Origin: JABCZS01 sp041660525
GTDB taxonomy: Bacteria; Pseudomonadota; Gammaproteobacteria; JABCZS01
Direction: 5' to 3'
NCBI GenBank assembly: GCA_041660525.1
Contig: JBAZWD010000006.1
Location: 62,001 to 126,000, forward strand
DNA: 64,000 bases
Each line of letters opens with the position of its first letter. The stretch's first letter is position 1. Of the stretch, positions 34,469 through 43,115 are shown piece by piece. The position numbers and the translations under genes were made by a program. The notes under the pieces were generated by a model that did not search any database, was not told the origin of the DNA, and saw nothing but the letters and a program-made list of their open reading frames with translations.

Positions 34469-35185
34469 ATGATCCCACAAGAAATTTTTATCAAAAAAAT
34501 CTACTTAACACGTCTATTACAAAAAAGAGAAGCCTTATTAGAAAAGCTAAGGATGAAGAATACGCAAGAAAATAATGCGGCGCTTAATAAAGCTGATGAA
34601 GAAATAACTCTTTTTGCTGAAAATTTAATTCAAGACATTGTGCAAATTACTCAACCCTATTATTTGTTTGGATGTTCTACTCCACCTGAAATGATCAGTC
34701 TTGAGAAATATGGCAAGTCTCTTAAAATATATAATCCTCAAAAGTATACTTTAACTGCCAATGGCACTTTTGAGACTAAACGCGACCCAGCCGCTCTGGA
34801 GGAACTGCAGAGCGATCTTTCTAAATATGATGTGTCTCTTAAAATACATAATCCTCAAAAGTATTTAACTGCCAATGACACCTTTGAGGCTAAACACGCC
34901 CAAGAGGATCTAGATCCTCTAGAGAAGCTGCAGCAAGCATTTAAGCTAGAATCAAACGTTTTTGTAAGCGCTACATCTTTTGTAGAAAAGTTTGATCAAA
35001 CAAATGACGCATCTTTGCTAAAGGCAAATGAAAACAATGAAAATTCAACGCCTAAAGCTACCCAGTATCCTTGTTTAACCCAGGTTAAGTTTGTAGGACC
35101 GAAACAAACTAAAGAACTTTCGGTCATAAATAGACAGGAGAAAACTCCATTGCAACCCATAAAATTAAAGTCTATGCGAGGATAA
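34469..35185 (+). CDS. Hypothetical protein with an internal tandem duplication
   Basis: The preferred start is ATG at 34469, 8 bases after GGAAG; earlier in-frame starts lack a site. The product has 238 residues and starts MIPQEIFIKKIYLTRLLQKR, a charged helical region. A segment of about 37 residues then occurs twice, each with SLKI(Y/H)NPQKY, LTAN and TFE(T/A)K. A low-complexity, polar C-terminus ends basic (PIKLKSMRG). No domain, signal or membrane segment is recognised. The style suits a host-directed effector but this is inference from context only. Confidence 0.6.
   Translation: MIPQEIFIKKIYLTRLLQKREALLEKLRMKNTQENNAALNKADEEITLFAENLIQDIVQITQPYYLFGCSTPPEMISLEKYGKSLKIYNPQKYTLTANGTFETKRDPAALEELQSDLSKYDVSLKIHNPQKYLTANDTFEAKHAQEDLDPLEKLQQAFKLESNVFVSATSFVEKFDQTNDASLLKANENNENSTPKATQYPCLTQVKFVGPKQTKELSVINRQEKTPLQPIKLKSMRG
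34702..34932 (+). repeat. Two tandem repeat units of about 112 bp inside the gene
   Basis: Copies run roughly 34702-34809 and 34820-34932. Both contain the words TCTTAAAATA, ATAATCCTCAAAAGTAT and TTAACTGCCAATG in the same order. One copy has a 3-base difference that keeps the frame, so the duplication is old enough to have diverged but is still in frame. Confidence 0.8.
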
Positions 35186-35256
35186 ACAAGCATTTTTAAA
35201 GTTTTGATTTTGCAGTGGCCTTAAGCTTTTGCTGTGGCCAAGTATAAAAGTAGACT

Positions 35257-36555
35257 TTAGTTTAGCTGTGGAGGCTGTTGTTTTGTCGTCAATCTTTCAC
35301 AATAATATGGACCTAGTTTTACATATTCTGCAAGCGTATTAATAGCCTCTCTGCGAATGCTATTATTTTGAGTGAGTTCTTGAAGCGATGTTATTCCCTC
35401 TAAGAGATAGCCTCCATTAGGATCTTTAGGTATATTATTTAATATATCTTCGATATAACCTAGCGTTTTAGATGAAAAAATACTGCGTTTTGAGGCAATT
35501 AACGGATTGTTTTTCAAATCTATAAGCGCATCAACAAAGCTTTGCACATCAAAAGGTTCCAAGTATTGAAGTGCATCTTTAACTTTTTCTTGTTTATACA
35601 ATCGACTGTTACTGTCCTCAGCGGGCGTCATCCATAAACCGAACATGCCACGTGTAGTGCTGCTTTGTTGTGGATTTGCTAAATTTGTTTGAGCATAGAC
35701 AACCAGTTGAGCATCATATTGCTGCATGCGTTGTTTCTGAATTGTCTCATGATAGATTAAATGGATCCCTTGATGAAATTCAGGCGTTTGCAGCGTCTCA
35801 GATACAAAAGGATGTGCTGCAACAAGGCCATAAAGATTATTTCGTTGTTCTTGTTCCGGTGGAACATTCTGTTCTTCTTCAACCGGATTAGAGGCTTCAT
35901 TCATTCCATTTTTAACACGATTTATTCTCTTTTCAATTACATCATTAGAAAGTTCAATATATTCTTCAGCTTGAAAAGGCTTAGCTAAGGCTTGTTCTTT
36001 CATCAAAATCAAAGCTTTTAGTTTTTCTGTTTGTCCTGTTCTGACTAAAAGATCATGAATCGATAAAACCGGACCATTAGGAGAAATTTTATAAATCTTT
36101 TCATCTAAAGGCCATTCTCTTTCAGATAAAAATCTTATAACACTATCACTGCCATCTGGATCTTGCATTGCAAAATTTTGCCAATCTTTTGTGATTAATG
36201 CATTGATAGCAGCAAAATGCTTTCCTTCTCCCATAAAAAATGGATTGTGATCCCTATTAAAATATTGCAATCGAATACTATGGTTTGGATTTAACGACAT
36301 CAATGTATACGCCGTTTGTTGTTGATCATTTTTTATAAAATAGTTATATCCGATCTTATTTAAATGCTCTAAAATCGTATTTAAATTAATGTTTTTTTGT
36401 GTATCAAGGTTGGGAATGGCAACTGCTCGAAGCGCCAGATGTAATAATGTATCGCCATTATCATCTTGTATATCTAAATATTTAGCATATTCTGCCAAAT
36501 CACTAGGGGGATTGTTTACCCAATCTGTGAGCACGTCTGTTAAATTAATAGCCAT
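35257..36555 (-). CDS. Hypothetical protein with weak ankyrin-like N-terminus
   Basis: The start at 36555 (MAINLTDVLTDWVNN) follows an AGGAG site by 6-7 bases and gives 432 residues. One segment, YLDIQDDNGDTLLHLALRAV, reads like an ankyrin repeat. IKNDQQQTAYTLMSLNPNHS may be another degenerate one. The C-terminal half is helical and rich in Gln/Asn, with no signal peptide or membrane helix. I do not recognise a family. The pocket it lies in, together with the ankyrin-like part, makes a secreted effector plausible, not proven. Confidence 0.65.
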   Translation of the reverse strand: MAINLTDVLTDWVNNPPSDLAEYAKYLDIQDDNGDTLLHLALRAVAIPNLDTQKNINLNTILEHLNKIGYNYFIKNDQQQTAYTLMSLNPNHSIRLQYFNRDHNPFFMGEGKHFAAINALITKDWQNFAMQDPDGSDSVIRFLSEREWPLDEKIYKISPNGPVLSIHDLLVRTGQTEKLKALILMKEQALAKPFQAEEYIELSNDVIEKRINRVKNGMNEASNPVEEEQNVPPEQEQRNNLYGLVAAHPFVSETLQTPEFHQGIHLIYHETIQKQRMQQYDAQLVVYAQTNLANPQQSSTTRGMFGLWMTPAEDSNSRLYKQEKVKDALQYLEPFDVQSFVDALIDLKNNPLIASKRSIFSSKTLGYIEDILNNIPKDPNGGYLLEGITSLQELTQNNSIRREAINTLAEYVKLGPYYCERLTTKQQPPQLN

Positions 36556-36621
36556 ATAATCTCCTATAATTAAGTATTCTAACACAATTATTCCAGGGGG
36601 TCAATACCTATGATTTAAACC

Positions 36622-36770
36622 TTACCCCCCAAGTAATCGCGCGCCAGTGAAAATTTGGACGCAATAAAAAATCATATCGAATATGCCAATAATCCAGCAG
36701 AGAATATCGCAAGCGCGATTAAAAGTTCTAAAAAGGTAAAACCTTTATTTTTTTTTGCACGTTTACACAT
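36622..36770 (-). pseudogene. Pilin gene remnant (PilV-like N-terminus plus a foreign-looking tail)
   Basis: From ATG at 36770 the minus strand encodes a 32-residue peptide with a complete prepilin N-terminus, GFTFLELLIALAIFSAGLL, then stops at 36672. It is nearly the same as the start of pilV at 34304. About 20 bases beyond the stop, in another frame, the DNA encodes WRAITWG, also found at the end of the small protein at 37.9 kb. No full gene is left. This fills part of the 350-base gap 36556-36906. Confidence 0.75.
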
Positions 36771-36848
36771 TTTGATTCATTTATGCTGTTTATTTTCTTG
36801 ATTTATAACGCATCTATGCGCTAAACAAGTGTGGCAACAAGAAATTAA

Positions 36849-36877
36849 TTGACTTACAATATCACCCGTCATATAGT
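36849..36877 (+). promoter_or_regulatory. Sigma70-type promoter of the GLUG-repeat gene
   Basis: TTGACT (36849-36854) and TATAGT (36872-36877) are separated by exactly 17 bases, 30 bases before the start codon. An AGGA ribosome binding site follows at 36895-36898. It is one of the clearest promoters in the window. Confidence 0.7.
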
Positions 36878-36906
36878 TTACGTACTCAAACCTTAGGAAT
36901 ATACCA

Positions 36907-37923
36907 ATGTTTAAATTTATCCTTACTGGCCTTGGAATCATGGGATTTTCTGTTGCCGCAACCGCCAGTACTATTTATATTGAAAACTGTGAACAATTAC
37001 AGGATATAGGATTAACTTCAGAAACTTTAAATGGCTATTATTTACAAAGTGCTGATATAGATTGCTCTGAAATTCCAAATTTCACGCCTATTGGCGATGC
37101 CTTGTTTCCATTCACTGGATATTACAATGGATTAGGCCATGAAATAACAGGATTAACAATTAACAACACGACTTCTACTGGCTTATTTGGTTTTATATCA
37201 GGTGCCCATATTTCTTTTGTAGGTTTAGTCGATTACGAGATTACCGGAGGCACCGGCCCTGGAACTGCCTATTATGAAGCAACAGGCGCTTTAATTGGTT
37301 ATGCAGAACATTCCATTATTGATGAAAGCTATGCAAGAAATGGAATCGTCAAAGGCACTAACAATACGGGTGGTTTAATCGGCCAAATTTTCTCAACCGC
37401 TGTCAGCAACACAGATACAACTAGTGATGTGTTTAGTCAAAACTATACTGGGGGGTTAATAGGATCTGCTACCGGAGGTTATGATGGACCCAGCATTATT
37501 TCTAAATCTTATGCTTCTGGGCGTGTTGAATCCCAATATGACACCGGCGGATTAATTGGTTTTGCATACAATGATGTTGAAATTTCTAATAGTTATGCCT
37601 CAGGAGATGTAGTCGGCCGTTTCAATACAGGAGGCTTGATCGGTGAGTTAGGTTTTAGCACAATAAAAGACAGTTATGCTATAGGGAAAATCATTGGATC
37701 AACTGACAGTCAAGGTTTAGGTGGTTTAGTAGGCAATTCTCTAGGTTCCAATTTGGCTTCTGCTGTTTATTGGGATACAGAAACTTCTGGAACAGTTGTT
37801 TCTGCAGAAGGCGAAGGTCGCACTACAAACCAAATGAAACTTATCGATAGCAGTGAATCTATTTATGAAGGTTGGGATCCCGAGGTGTGGTATTTTGAAG
37901 TAGGACAATACCCAACACTATAA
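36907..37923 (+). CDS. Secreted GLUG-repeat (beta-helix) protein
   Basis: The 338-residue protein has a signal peptide (residues 1 to about 20, ending ATAS) and at least five GLUG-type turns: NTGGLIGQ, YTGGLIGSA, DTGGLIGFA, NTGGLIGEL and GLGGLVGNS, spaced along a Gly/Ser/Thr-rich region typical of a right-handed beta-helix. GLUG motifs occur in IgA-peptidase-like and adhesin-like surface proteins. It ends WYFEVGQYPTL, similar to the usual close of GLUG proteins. There is no autotransporter barrel or anchoring signal. It is probably exported to periplasm or surface; its role is unknown. Confidence 0.8.
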   Translation: MFKFILTGLGIMGFSVAATASTIYIENCEQLQDIGLTSETLNGYYLQSADIDCSEIPNFTPIGDALFPFTGYYNGLGHEITGLTINNTTSTGLFGFISGAHISFVGLVDYEITGGTGPGTAYYEATGALIGYAEHSIIDESYARNGIVKGTNNTGGLIGQIFSTAVSNTDTTSDVFSQNYTGGLIGSATGGYDGPSIISKSYASGRVESQYDTGGLIGFAYNDVEISNSYASGDVVGRFNTGGLIGELGFSTIKDSYAIGKIIGSTDSQGLGGLVGNSLGSNLASAVYWDTETSGTVVSAEGEGRTTNQMKLIDSSESIYEGWDPEVWYFEVGQYPTL

Positions 37924-37924
37924 A

Positions 37925-38284
37925 CTATTCGCCCCAGGTAATTGCACGCCAGTTGGAACTGGTATTGGCTTCATCGCTATGACGATTCGTTGTCATCGGA
38001 TCATCAAAATAAGGATCGACATAATAAGGCTCACCATCACTTGGAACGACTTTGGCGCCTGCGCGACCATAGTGATCATAATAAGGTGTGACTTTTATAT
38101 CAGGTTTTTTAAGAAATAATTGTTCTAAAACGCTTTGCTCAAATAACATCTCATGCACTTCATCAATATCATCTGTATTCACTTCGCTTGAATCTTTAAG
38201 CGCAACGCGTTCGCTTGCGCCCGCAATATTGAAATAAAATAAACTGATGCTGATGATTAAACTTTGTTTTAATAGTAAGCGCAT
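37925..38284 (-). CDS. Small exported protein (DUF2782-like)
   Basis: From ATG at 38284 (MRLLLKQSLIISISLFYFNI) the product is 119 residues with a signal peptide ending at AGAS. The C-terminal region VTPYYDHYGRAGAKVV then GEPYYVDPYFDDP and NWRAITWGE resembles small conserved periplasmic proteins of the DUF2782 type; the match is by eye. It follows dcd on the same strand and overlaps nothing. Only 1 base separates its stop from that of the convergent GLUG gene. Confidence 0.65.
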   Translation of the reverse strand: MRLLLKQSLIISISLFYFNIAGASERVALKDSSEVNTDDIDEVHEMLFEQSVLEQLFLKKPDIKVTPYYDHYGRAGAKVVPSDGEPYYVDPYFDDPMTTNRHSDEANTSSNWRAITWGE

Positions 38285-38295
38285 AGTATTCTCCA

Positions 38296-38859
38296 TTAAG
38301 CTTGCGGCAATGTTACACCTTTTTGCCCTTGGTATTTTCCGCCTCTATCTAAATAAGAAACGGCGCATTCTTCATCTGCTTGTAAGAATAGCATCTGCGC
38401 GACACCTTCGTTCGCATATATTTTTGCAGGCAGCGGTGTCGTATTGGAAAACTCTAAGGTCACATGCCCTTCCCATTCAGGCTCAAGCGGCGTCACATTC
38501 ACAATAATACCACAACGGGCATAAGTCGATTTGCCTAAACAAATGGTTAATATATTACGAGGGATACGAAAATATTCAACCGTTCTGGCCAAGGCAAAAG
38601 AATTTGGCGGAATAATACAAACATCGGATTTCACATCTACAAAGCTATTAGCATCAAAGTTTTTAGGATCAACAATAGCGGAATTAATATTGGTAAATAT
38701 TTTAAATTCATCCGCGCATCGCACATCATAACCATAACTGGACGTGCCATAAGAAATAACCCGTTTATCATTATCATGACGAATTTGCGAAGGCGTAAAT
38801 GGCTCAATCATGCCGGTTTTCGCCATTTTAATAATCCACTTATCTGCTTTAATTGACAT
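38296..38859 (-). CDS. dcd: dCTP deaminase
   Basis: The 187-residue protein matches Dcd from end to end: MSIKADKWIIKMAKTGMIEP, the SYGTSSYGYDVR segment, GKSTYARCG, and LEPEWEGHVTLEFSNTTPLP with the catalytic glutamate. It deaminates dCTP to dUTP for dTMP synthesis in the cytoplasm. It starts 3 bases after mrp's stop; mrp-dcd is a common gammaproteobacterial pair. Confidence 0.96.
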   Translation of the reverse strand: MSIKADKWIIKMAKTGMIEPFTPSQIRHDNDKRVISYGTSSYGYDVRCADEFKIFTNINSAIVDPKNFDANSFVDVKSDVCIIPPNSFALARTVEYFRIPRNILTICLGKSTYARCGIIVNVTPLEPEWEGHVTLEFSNTTPLPAKIYANEGVAQMLFLQADEECAVSYLDRGGKYQGQKGVTLPQA

Positions 38860-38862
38860 GTT

Positions 38863-39657
38863 TTATCCCTTTTTATGTTCAACGACTACTTTCGGAAGAA
38901 TATGTGCAAAACTCGGTTTTTGCAACGCTAACTGCGCTTTAATCTGCTGGCTTATTTCTAAATAAATAGGCATCACGACTGGCTTGCCGGCATCTGCGGC
39001 TTCGCGAATATGAATATCTAATGGCACTTTTCCTAATAAAGTCAGCGCATGGTTTTTTGCAAACTCTGCAGCCCCACCTTCCCCAAAAATCGCTTCATGA
39101 TGGCCACAAGCCGAACATGTATGTCCGCTCATATTTTCAATGACACCTAAAACGGGCACATTCACTTTATTAAACATTTGCTGCGCACGCAAAACATCCA
39201 ACAACGCTAAATCCTGAGGCGTAGTCACCAAAACCGCCGCATTCACCGGAATCTTTTGCGCCATAGTGAGTTGAATATCGCCCGTTCCAGGCGGTAAATC
39301 TAATAATAAATAATCTAATTTATCCCAAGCCGTATCATTTAATAATTGCATTAACGCACCACTAACCATCGGCCCACGCCAAATCATCGCAGCACTTTCA
39401 TCCACCAAAAAACCAATGGACATGACTTGTAAACCATAGGCTTGCAACGGCTGCATTTTATTATTAATAATTTCCGGTTTGCCGCTCAAGCCTAATAAGT
39501 GTGGCTGACTAGGGCCATAAATATCGGCATCTAGAATCCCAACGCGTGCGCCTTGGGCTTGCAAGGCCAAAGCTACATTGGTCGTAACGGTAGATTTACC
39601 CACACCACCTTTACCGCTGGCAATCGCAATAATGGTTTTCACACCTGGAATATGCAT
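38863..39657 (-). CDS. mrp: Iron-sulfur cluster carrier protein Mrp/ApbC
   Basis: The 264-residue P-loop protein has IIAIASGKGGVGKSTVTTNV, DADIYGPSQPHLLG and the CSACG motif that binds a bridging Fe-S cluster. It lacks the N-terminal DUF59 domain found in longer versions, which is common in this lineage. It transfers Fe-S clusters to apo-proteins. The gene is divergent from metG across a 44-base spacer. Confidence 0.93.
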   Translation of the reverse strand: MHIPGVKTIIAIASGKGGVGKSTVTTNVALALQAQGARVGILDADIYGPSQPHLLGLSGKPEIINNKMQPLQAYGLQVMSIGFLVDESAAMIWRGPMVSGALMQLLNDTAWDKLDYLLLDLPPGTGDIQLTMAQKIPVNAAVLVTTPQDLALLDVLRAQQMFNKVNVPVLGVIENMSGHTCSACGHHEAIFGEGGAAEFAKNHALTLLGKVPLDIHIREAADAGKPVVMPIYLEISQQIKAQLALQKPSFAHILPKVVVEHKKG

Positions 39658-39701
39658 ATTTATCTCTTTAATTCTAAAGGGAATTATTATACCATAACCC
39701 T

Positions 39702-41690
39702 ATGCGCGAAATTGTAATTACCAATGCCCTACCCTATGCCAACGGCCCTCTACATTTAGGCCATATGCTGGGTTATATCCAAGCCGATATTTGGGCAAGA
39801 TTCTTGCGCTTACAAGGTCACACTGTTTGGCATGTTTGCGGCGATGATGCGCACGGCACACCGATCATGTTACATGCTGAAAAATTAGGGATTGCGCCTA
39901 TTGAGCTGGTAGCGCAAATTAAAGTAGCGCATGAAAAAGATTTTAATGATTTTAAAATTGCCTTTGATAATTTTCATACAACACACTGCGAAGAAAATAA
40001 ACAGCTCACAGAGCACATTTATTTACGCTTAAAAGAACACAAACATATTTTTGAGAAAACGATTAAACAAGCCTTCGATCCTGAAAAAAATATGTTTTTG
40101 CCCGATCGTTATGTCAAAGGCGAATGTCCGCGTTGTCATGCTAAAGATCAATACGGCGATAATTGTGAAGTGTGTGGTGCTACTTATAGTCCTACAGATT
40201 TAATTAATCCTGTGTCAGCATTATCTGGCGCAACACCTATTGAAAAAGAATCGACACATTTCTTTTTTGATTTACCTCAATTTGAAACAATGTTACGCGA
40301 ATGGTTAAACGAAGGTCATTTGCAAGATGAAGTGCGCAATAAATTAAATGAATGGTTTGAAGCAGGCTTACAAGCTTGGGATATTAGCCGTGATGCGCCG
40401 TATTTTGGTTTTGAAATTCCTGATGCGCCGGGTAAATATTTTTACGTTTGGCTCGATGCGCCGATTGGTTATATGGCGAGTTTATTAAATTTAAGTAAAC
40501 GTAATGCGCTGCTCGATTTTCCAAAAATTTGGAATAAAGATTCGCCCATGGAATTACATCATTTTATCGGCAAAGATATTATGTATTTTCATGCGCTATT
40601 TTGGCCTGCCGTATTACATGGCGCAGGTTATCGCTTGCCCAATAGTATTTTCGCGAATGGCTTTTTAACGGTTAATGGCCTCAAGATGTCAAAATCACGC
40701 GGTACGTTTATTAAAGCGCGCAGTTATCTTGAACATCTTGACGCGGAATATTTACGTTATTATTTTGCCACCAAATTAAATCGCAATATCGATGATTTAG
40801 ATTTTAATACGGATGATTTTATCGCGCGCGTGAATTCCGATTTAGTCGGCAAATTTGTTAATATTGCGAGTCGCTGCGCAAAAATCATTAATAGCCAATT
40901 TGACAATCATTTAAGCACAGAATTAATTTCGCCTGAACTTTTTAATCATTTTGTGCATGTGGGCCAGCAAATAGAAAAATTATACGAGCAACGTGATTTT
41001 TCTAAAGCCATGCGTGAAATTATGGCACTTGCTGACAGTGCTAATCAAATAATAGACACACATAAACCTTGGGCTTTAATTAAAAATCCTGAAACCAAAA
41101 ATGAAGCGCATCAAGTGTGTACTTTAGCGCTTAATTTATTCCGGCAGCTCGTCGTATTTTTAAAACCCGTTTTACCAGAACTTGCCGCAAAAGCTGAAGA
41201 CTTTTTGGAAATCGCACCACTGACGTGGGATGATTACGAAAAACCCTTACTGAATCATACGATAAATGTATATGAACCTTTATTACAACGCATTGATATT
41301 AAACAGGTGAACGCAGTGATGGAAACAGAAAAGCCCGAAGTTTTAGCGCCGGTATTAAAAGATGCCAAACCTGAAATTACGATTGATGATTTTAATAAAA
41401 TTGATTTGCGCGTTGCAAAAGTGATCTCCGCCGCGCATGTTGAAGGCGCAGATAAACTGATTCAATTACATGTTGAATTAGATGGCCATACAAGACAAAT
41501 TTTTGCTGGCATTAAATCCGCTTATCAACCTGAAAATTTGGTTGGACAACAAGTGATCGTTGTAGCCAATTTAAAACCCAGACAAATGCGTTTTGGTTTA
41601 TCAGAAGGCATGGTGTTATGCGCATCGGGTGAACAACTTTGCATCGTACAACCACAAACAACTGTTGCCACTGGCACAGCGGTTCGATAA
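39702..41690 (+). CDS. metG: Methionyl-tRNA synthetase
   Basis: The 662-residue class I synthetase has HLGH in PLHLGHML, the zinc knuckle with CPRCHAKD and CEVCGA, and KMSKSRGTF. The C-terminal 100 residues (IDDFNKIDLRVAKVISAAHV) are the OB-fold tRNA-binding domain that makes the enzyme a dimer. This is the full length of the E. coli type. Its stop codon overlaps the start of the ferredoxin gene by one base. Confidence 0.97.
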   Translation: MREIVITNALPYANGPLHLGHMLGYIQADIWARFLRLQGHTVWHVCGDDAHGTPIMLHAEKLGIAPIELVAQIKVAHEKDFNDFKIAFDNFHTTHCEENKQLTEHIYLRLKEHKHIFEKTIKQAFDPEKNMFLPDRYVKGECPRCHAKDQYGDNCEVCGATYSPTDLINPVSALSGATPIEKESTHFFFDLPQFETMLREWLNEGHLQDEVRNKLNEWFEAGLQAWDISRDAPYFGFEIPDAPGKYFYVWLDAPIGYMASLLNLSKRNALLDFPKIWNKDSPMELHHFIGKDIMYFHALFWPAVLHGAGYRLPNSIFANGFLTVNGLKMSKSRGTFIKARSYLEHLDAEYLRYYFATKLNRNIDDLDFNTDDFIARVNSDLVGKFVNIASRCAKIINSQFDNHLSTELISPELFNHFVHVGQQIEKLYEQRDFSKAMREIMALADSANQIIDTHKPWALIKNPETKNEAHQVCTLALNLFRQLVVFLKPVLPELAAKAEDFLEIAPLTWDDYEKPLLNHTINVYEPLLQRIDIKQVNAVMETEKPEVLAPVLKDAKPEITIDDFNKIDLRVAKVISAAHVEGADKLIQLHVELDGHTRQIFAGIKSAYQPENLVGQQVIVVANLKPRQMRFGLSEGMVLCASGEQLCIVQPQTTVATGTAVR

Positions 41691-42037
41691 TGACCAGTAA
41701 AATTGCTTTTATTCGTGAAGCAGAATGCATAGGTTGTATTAAATGCATTAAAGCCTGTTCTGATAATGCAATTTTAGGTGCGCGTAAACAAATGCATACA
41801 ATCATCACCGATTTGTGTACGGGATGTGAAGATTGTATTGCTGTTTGCCCGGTGGATTGTATTGAAATGGTTGAATCCTCGTCATTGCGAGCGCGGCAAA
41901 GCAATCCAGGTTTAGAAGCAGATGTTAACACCGAACCTGGTTTGCTTCGCTATGCTCGCAATGACGGGGACATAAAACAAAATATTAATGACGCCATAAA
42001 AAGAACTCTCGAGCGCCGTGGATGGAAAAATTCATGA
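41690..42037 (+). CDS. RnfB-like 2[4Fe-4S] ferredoxin with inserted palindromic element
   Basis: From ATG at 41690 the 115-residue protein has two cluster motifs, CIGCIKCIKACS and CTGCEDCIAVCPVDCI, typical of the RnfB/RsxB electron-carrier domain. After the second motif a stretch of about 28 residues (SLRARQSNPG to RYARND) is encoded by an inverted-repeat element. Then the normal-looking tail INDAIKRTLERRGWKNS follows. It is coupled to metG upstream (one-base overlap) and to nth downstream (ATGA). RnfB-like proteins deliver electrons, for example to redox enzymes. The N-terminal membrane part of full RnfB is absent. Confidence 0.88.
   Translation: MTSKIAFIREAECIGCIKCIKACSDNAILGARKQMHTIITDLCTGCEDCIAVCPVDCIEMVESSSLRARQSNPGLEADVNTEPGLLRYARNDGDIKQNINDAIKRTLERRGWKNS
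41881..41965. repeat. Dispersed palindromic element (32-bp arms, 21-bp loop) inside a gene
   Basis: The left arm 41881-41912 begins GTCATTGCGAGC and ends GCAATCCAGGTT. The right arm 41934-41965 is its reverse complement apart from a few positions, mainly near the middle of the arm. The sequence belongs to the GTCATTGCGAG type of palindromic repeats found scattered in many bacterial genomes. It lies within the ferredoxin ORF and is translated through without a stop. Confidence 0.85.
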
Positions 42038-42666
42038 CTCCCCCAAAAGTCCGTGCGATATTTAAACGTTTTAAAGAGCAAAACCCCAAACCCACAACAG
42101 AACTTATTTACCACAGCACCTTTGAATTATTAGTCGCTGTGATTTTATCAGCACAAGCTTTAGATTCCAGTGTGAATAAAGCCACCGCTCTATTATTCAA
42201 ACACGCTAATACGCCGCAACAAATAATCGACTTAGGTTTAGTCAATTTAAAAAAATACATTAAGACTATCGGCCTTTATAATAACAAAGCGAAAAATATT
42301 ATGGCCATGTGTAAAATTTTATTAGAACAACACAATGGTCATGTGCCACACGATCGCCTATCCCTAGAAGCACTGCCCGGCGTTGGCCGTAAAACTGCCA
42401 ATGTTATTTTAAACACTGCATTTGGTGAACCGACAATTGCTGTCGATACCCATATTTTCCGTGTGGCTAAGCGCATAGGCTTAGCGCATGGCACTACGCC
42501 ACTGGCTGTTGAAAAACAATTACTTGAAATCATTCCCAATGAATACAAGCTGGATGCCCACCATTGGCTAATCTTACACGGCCGTTATGTTTGCGTTGCA
42601 CGTAAGCCTAAATGCCCAGAATGTTTAATAAAAGATTTGTGCGAATATTCAGATAAAACGGTATAA
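42034..42666 (+). CDS. nth: Endonuclease III
   Basis: From ATG at 42034 the product is 210 residues. It has the helix-hairpin-helix LEALPGVGRKTANVIL with the catalytic lysine, VDTHIFRVAKRIGLA with the catalytic Asp, and the C-terminal [4Fe-4S] ligands CVARKPKCPECLIKDLC (C-X6-C-X2-C-X5-C). It removes oxidised pyrimidines in base excision repair. The start overlaps the ferredoxin stop (ATGA). The rnfB-nth association is well known in gammaproteobacteria. Confidence 0.96.
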   Translation: MTPPKVRAIFKRFKEQNPKPTTELIYHSTFELLVAVILSAQALDSSVNKATALLFKHANTPQQIIDLGLVNLKKYIKTIGLYNNKAKNIMAMCKILLEQHNGHVPHDRLSLEALPGVGRKTANVILNTAFGEPTIAVDTHIFRVAKRIGLAHGTTPLAVEKQLLEIIPNEYKLDAHHWLILHGRYVCVARKPKCPECLIKDLCEYSDKTV

Positions 42667-42712
42667 TATCTAGGTGTGTTATTCATTAACTCTCTATAAA
42701 AGGAAATTTGAT

Positions 42713-43066
42713 ATGAACATCGTTAAAAAAGTAAGTAAAGTAATTGGCTTGGCTGCTGTAGGTGTTTTATTTGCAGGTAGCGTTTTTGCTAATGATTATC
42801 AAGCAAAAAAAGATGAAATGCTCAAAAGTTTAAATCTGACTGCTGAACAACAAACACAAGTCGATGCAGTTATGAGTCAAAGCCATGCTGAACGTGAAGC
42901 CATCATGAAAAAATATGAAAACATGCGTGGTCCTGAAAAAATGAAAGCGATGCGTCCTGATGTTGAAGCGTTACATAAAAAAACACAAGGCGATTTAGCT
43001 AAAATTTTAACGGACGAACAAATGGAAAAAGTAATGGCTTACCAAGATGAAATGATGCGTAAATAA
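42713..43066 (+). CDS. Periplasmic Spy/LTXXQ-like protein
   Basis: The start at 42713 follows an AAAGGAAA site by several bases. The 117-residue product has a signal peptide (MNIVKKVSKVIGLAAVGVLF, ending VFA) and a helical, charged mature part with LNLTAEQQTQVD and ILTDEQMEKV. These are like the LTxxQ repeats of Spy/CpxP family chaperones. Those bind unfolded proteins or metals in the periplasm. A hairpin follows 6 bases after the stop. Confidence 0.75.
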   Translation: MNIVKKVSKVIGLAAVGVLFAGSVFANDYQAKKDEMLKSLNLTAEQQTQVDAVMSQSHAEREAIMKKYENMRGPEKMKAMRPDVEALHKKTQGDLAKILTDEQMEKVMAYQDEMMRK

Positions 43067-43072
43067 TGAATC

Positions 43073-43100
43073 GCCGCTCTTGTGACTTCACAAGAGCGGC
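43073..43100 (+). terminator. Perfect 12-bp hairpin after the Spy-like gene
   Basis: GCCGCTCTTGTG (43073-43084) pairs perfectly with CACAAGAGCGGC (43089-43100) around a 4-base loop. No T run follows, so it could be a weak terminator, an mRNA 3'-end stabiliser or an attenuator before the downstream membrane protein gene. Confidence 0.55.
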
Positions 43101-43115
43101 ATCTTGGATAATCTT

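Noticed and set aside
36556..36906. Insertion sequence in the gap before the GLUG gene
   Set aside because: No transposase frame or terminal inverted repeats were found; the gap is explained by a pilin remnant and a promoter.
38863..39657. Mrp as a truncated gene because DUF59 is missing
   Set aside because: Short Mrp proteins without DUF59 are common and the start and motifs are intact.
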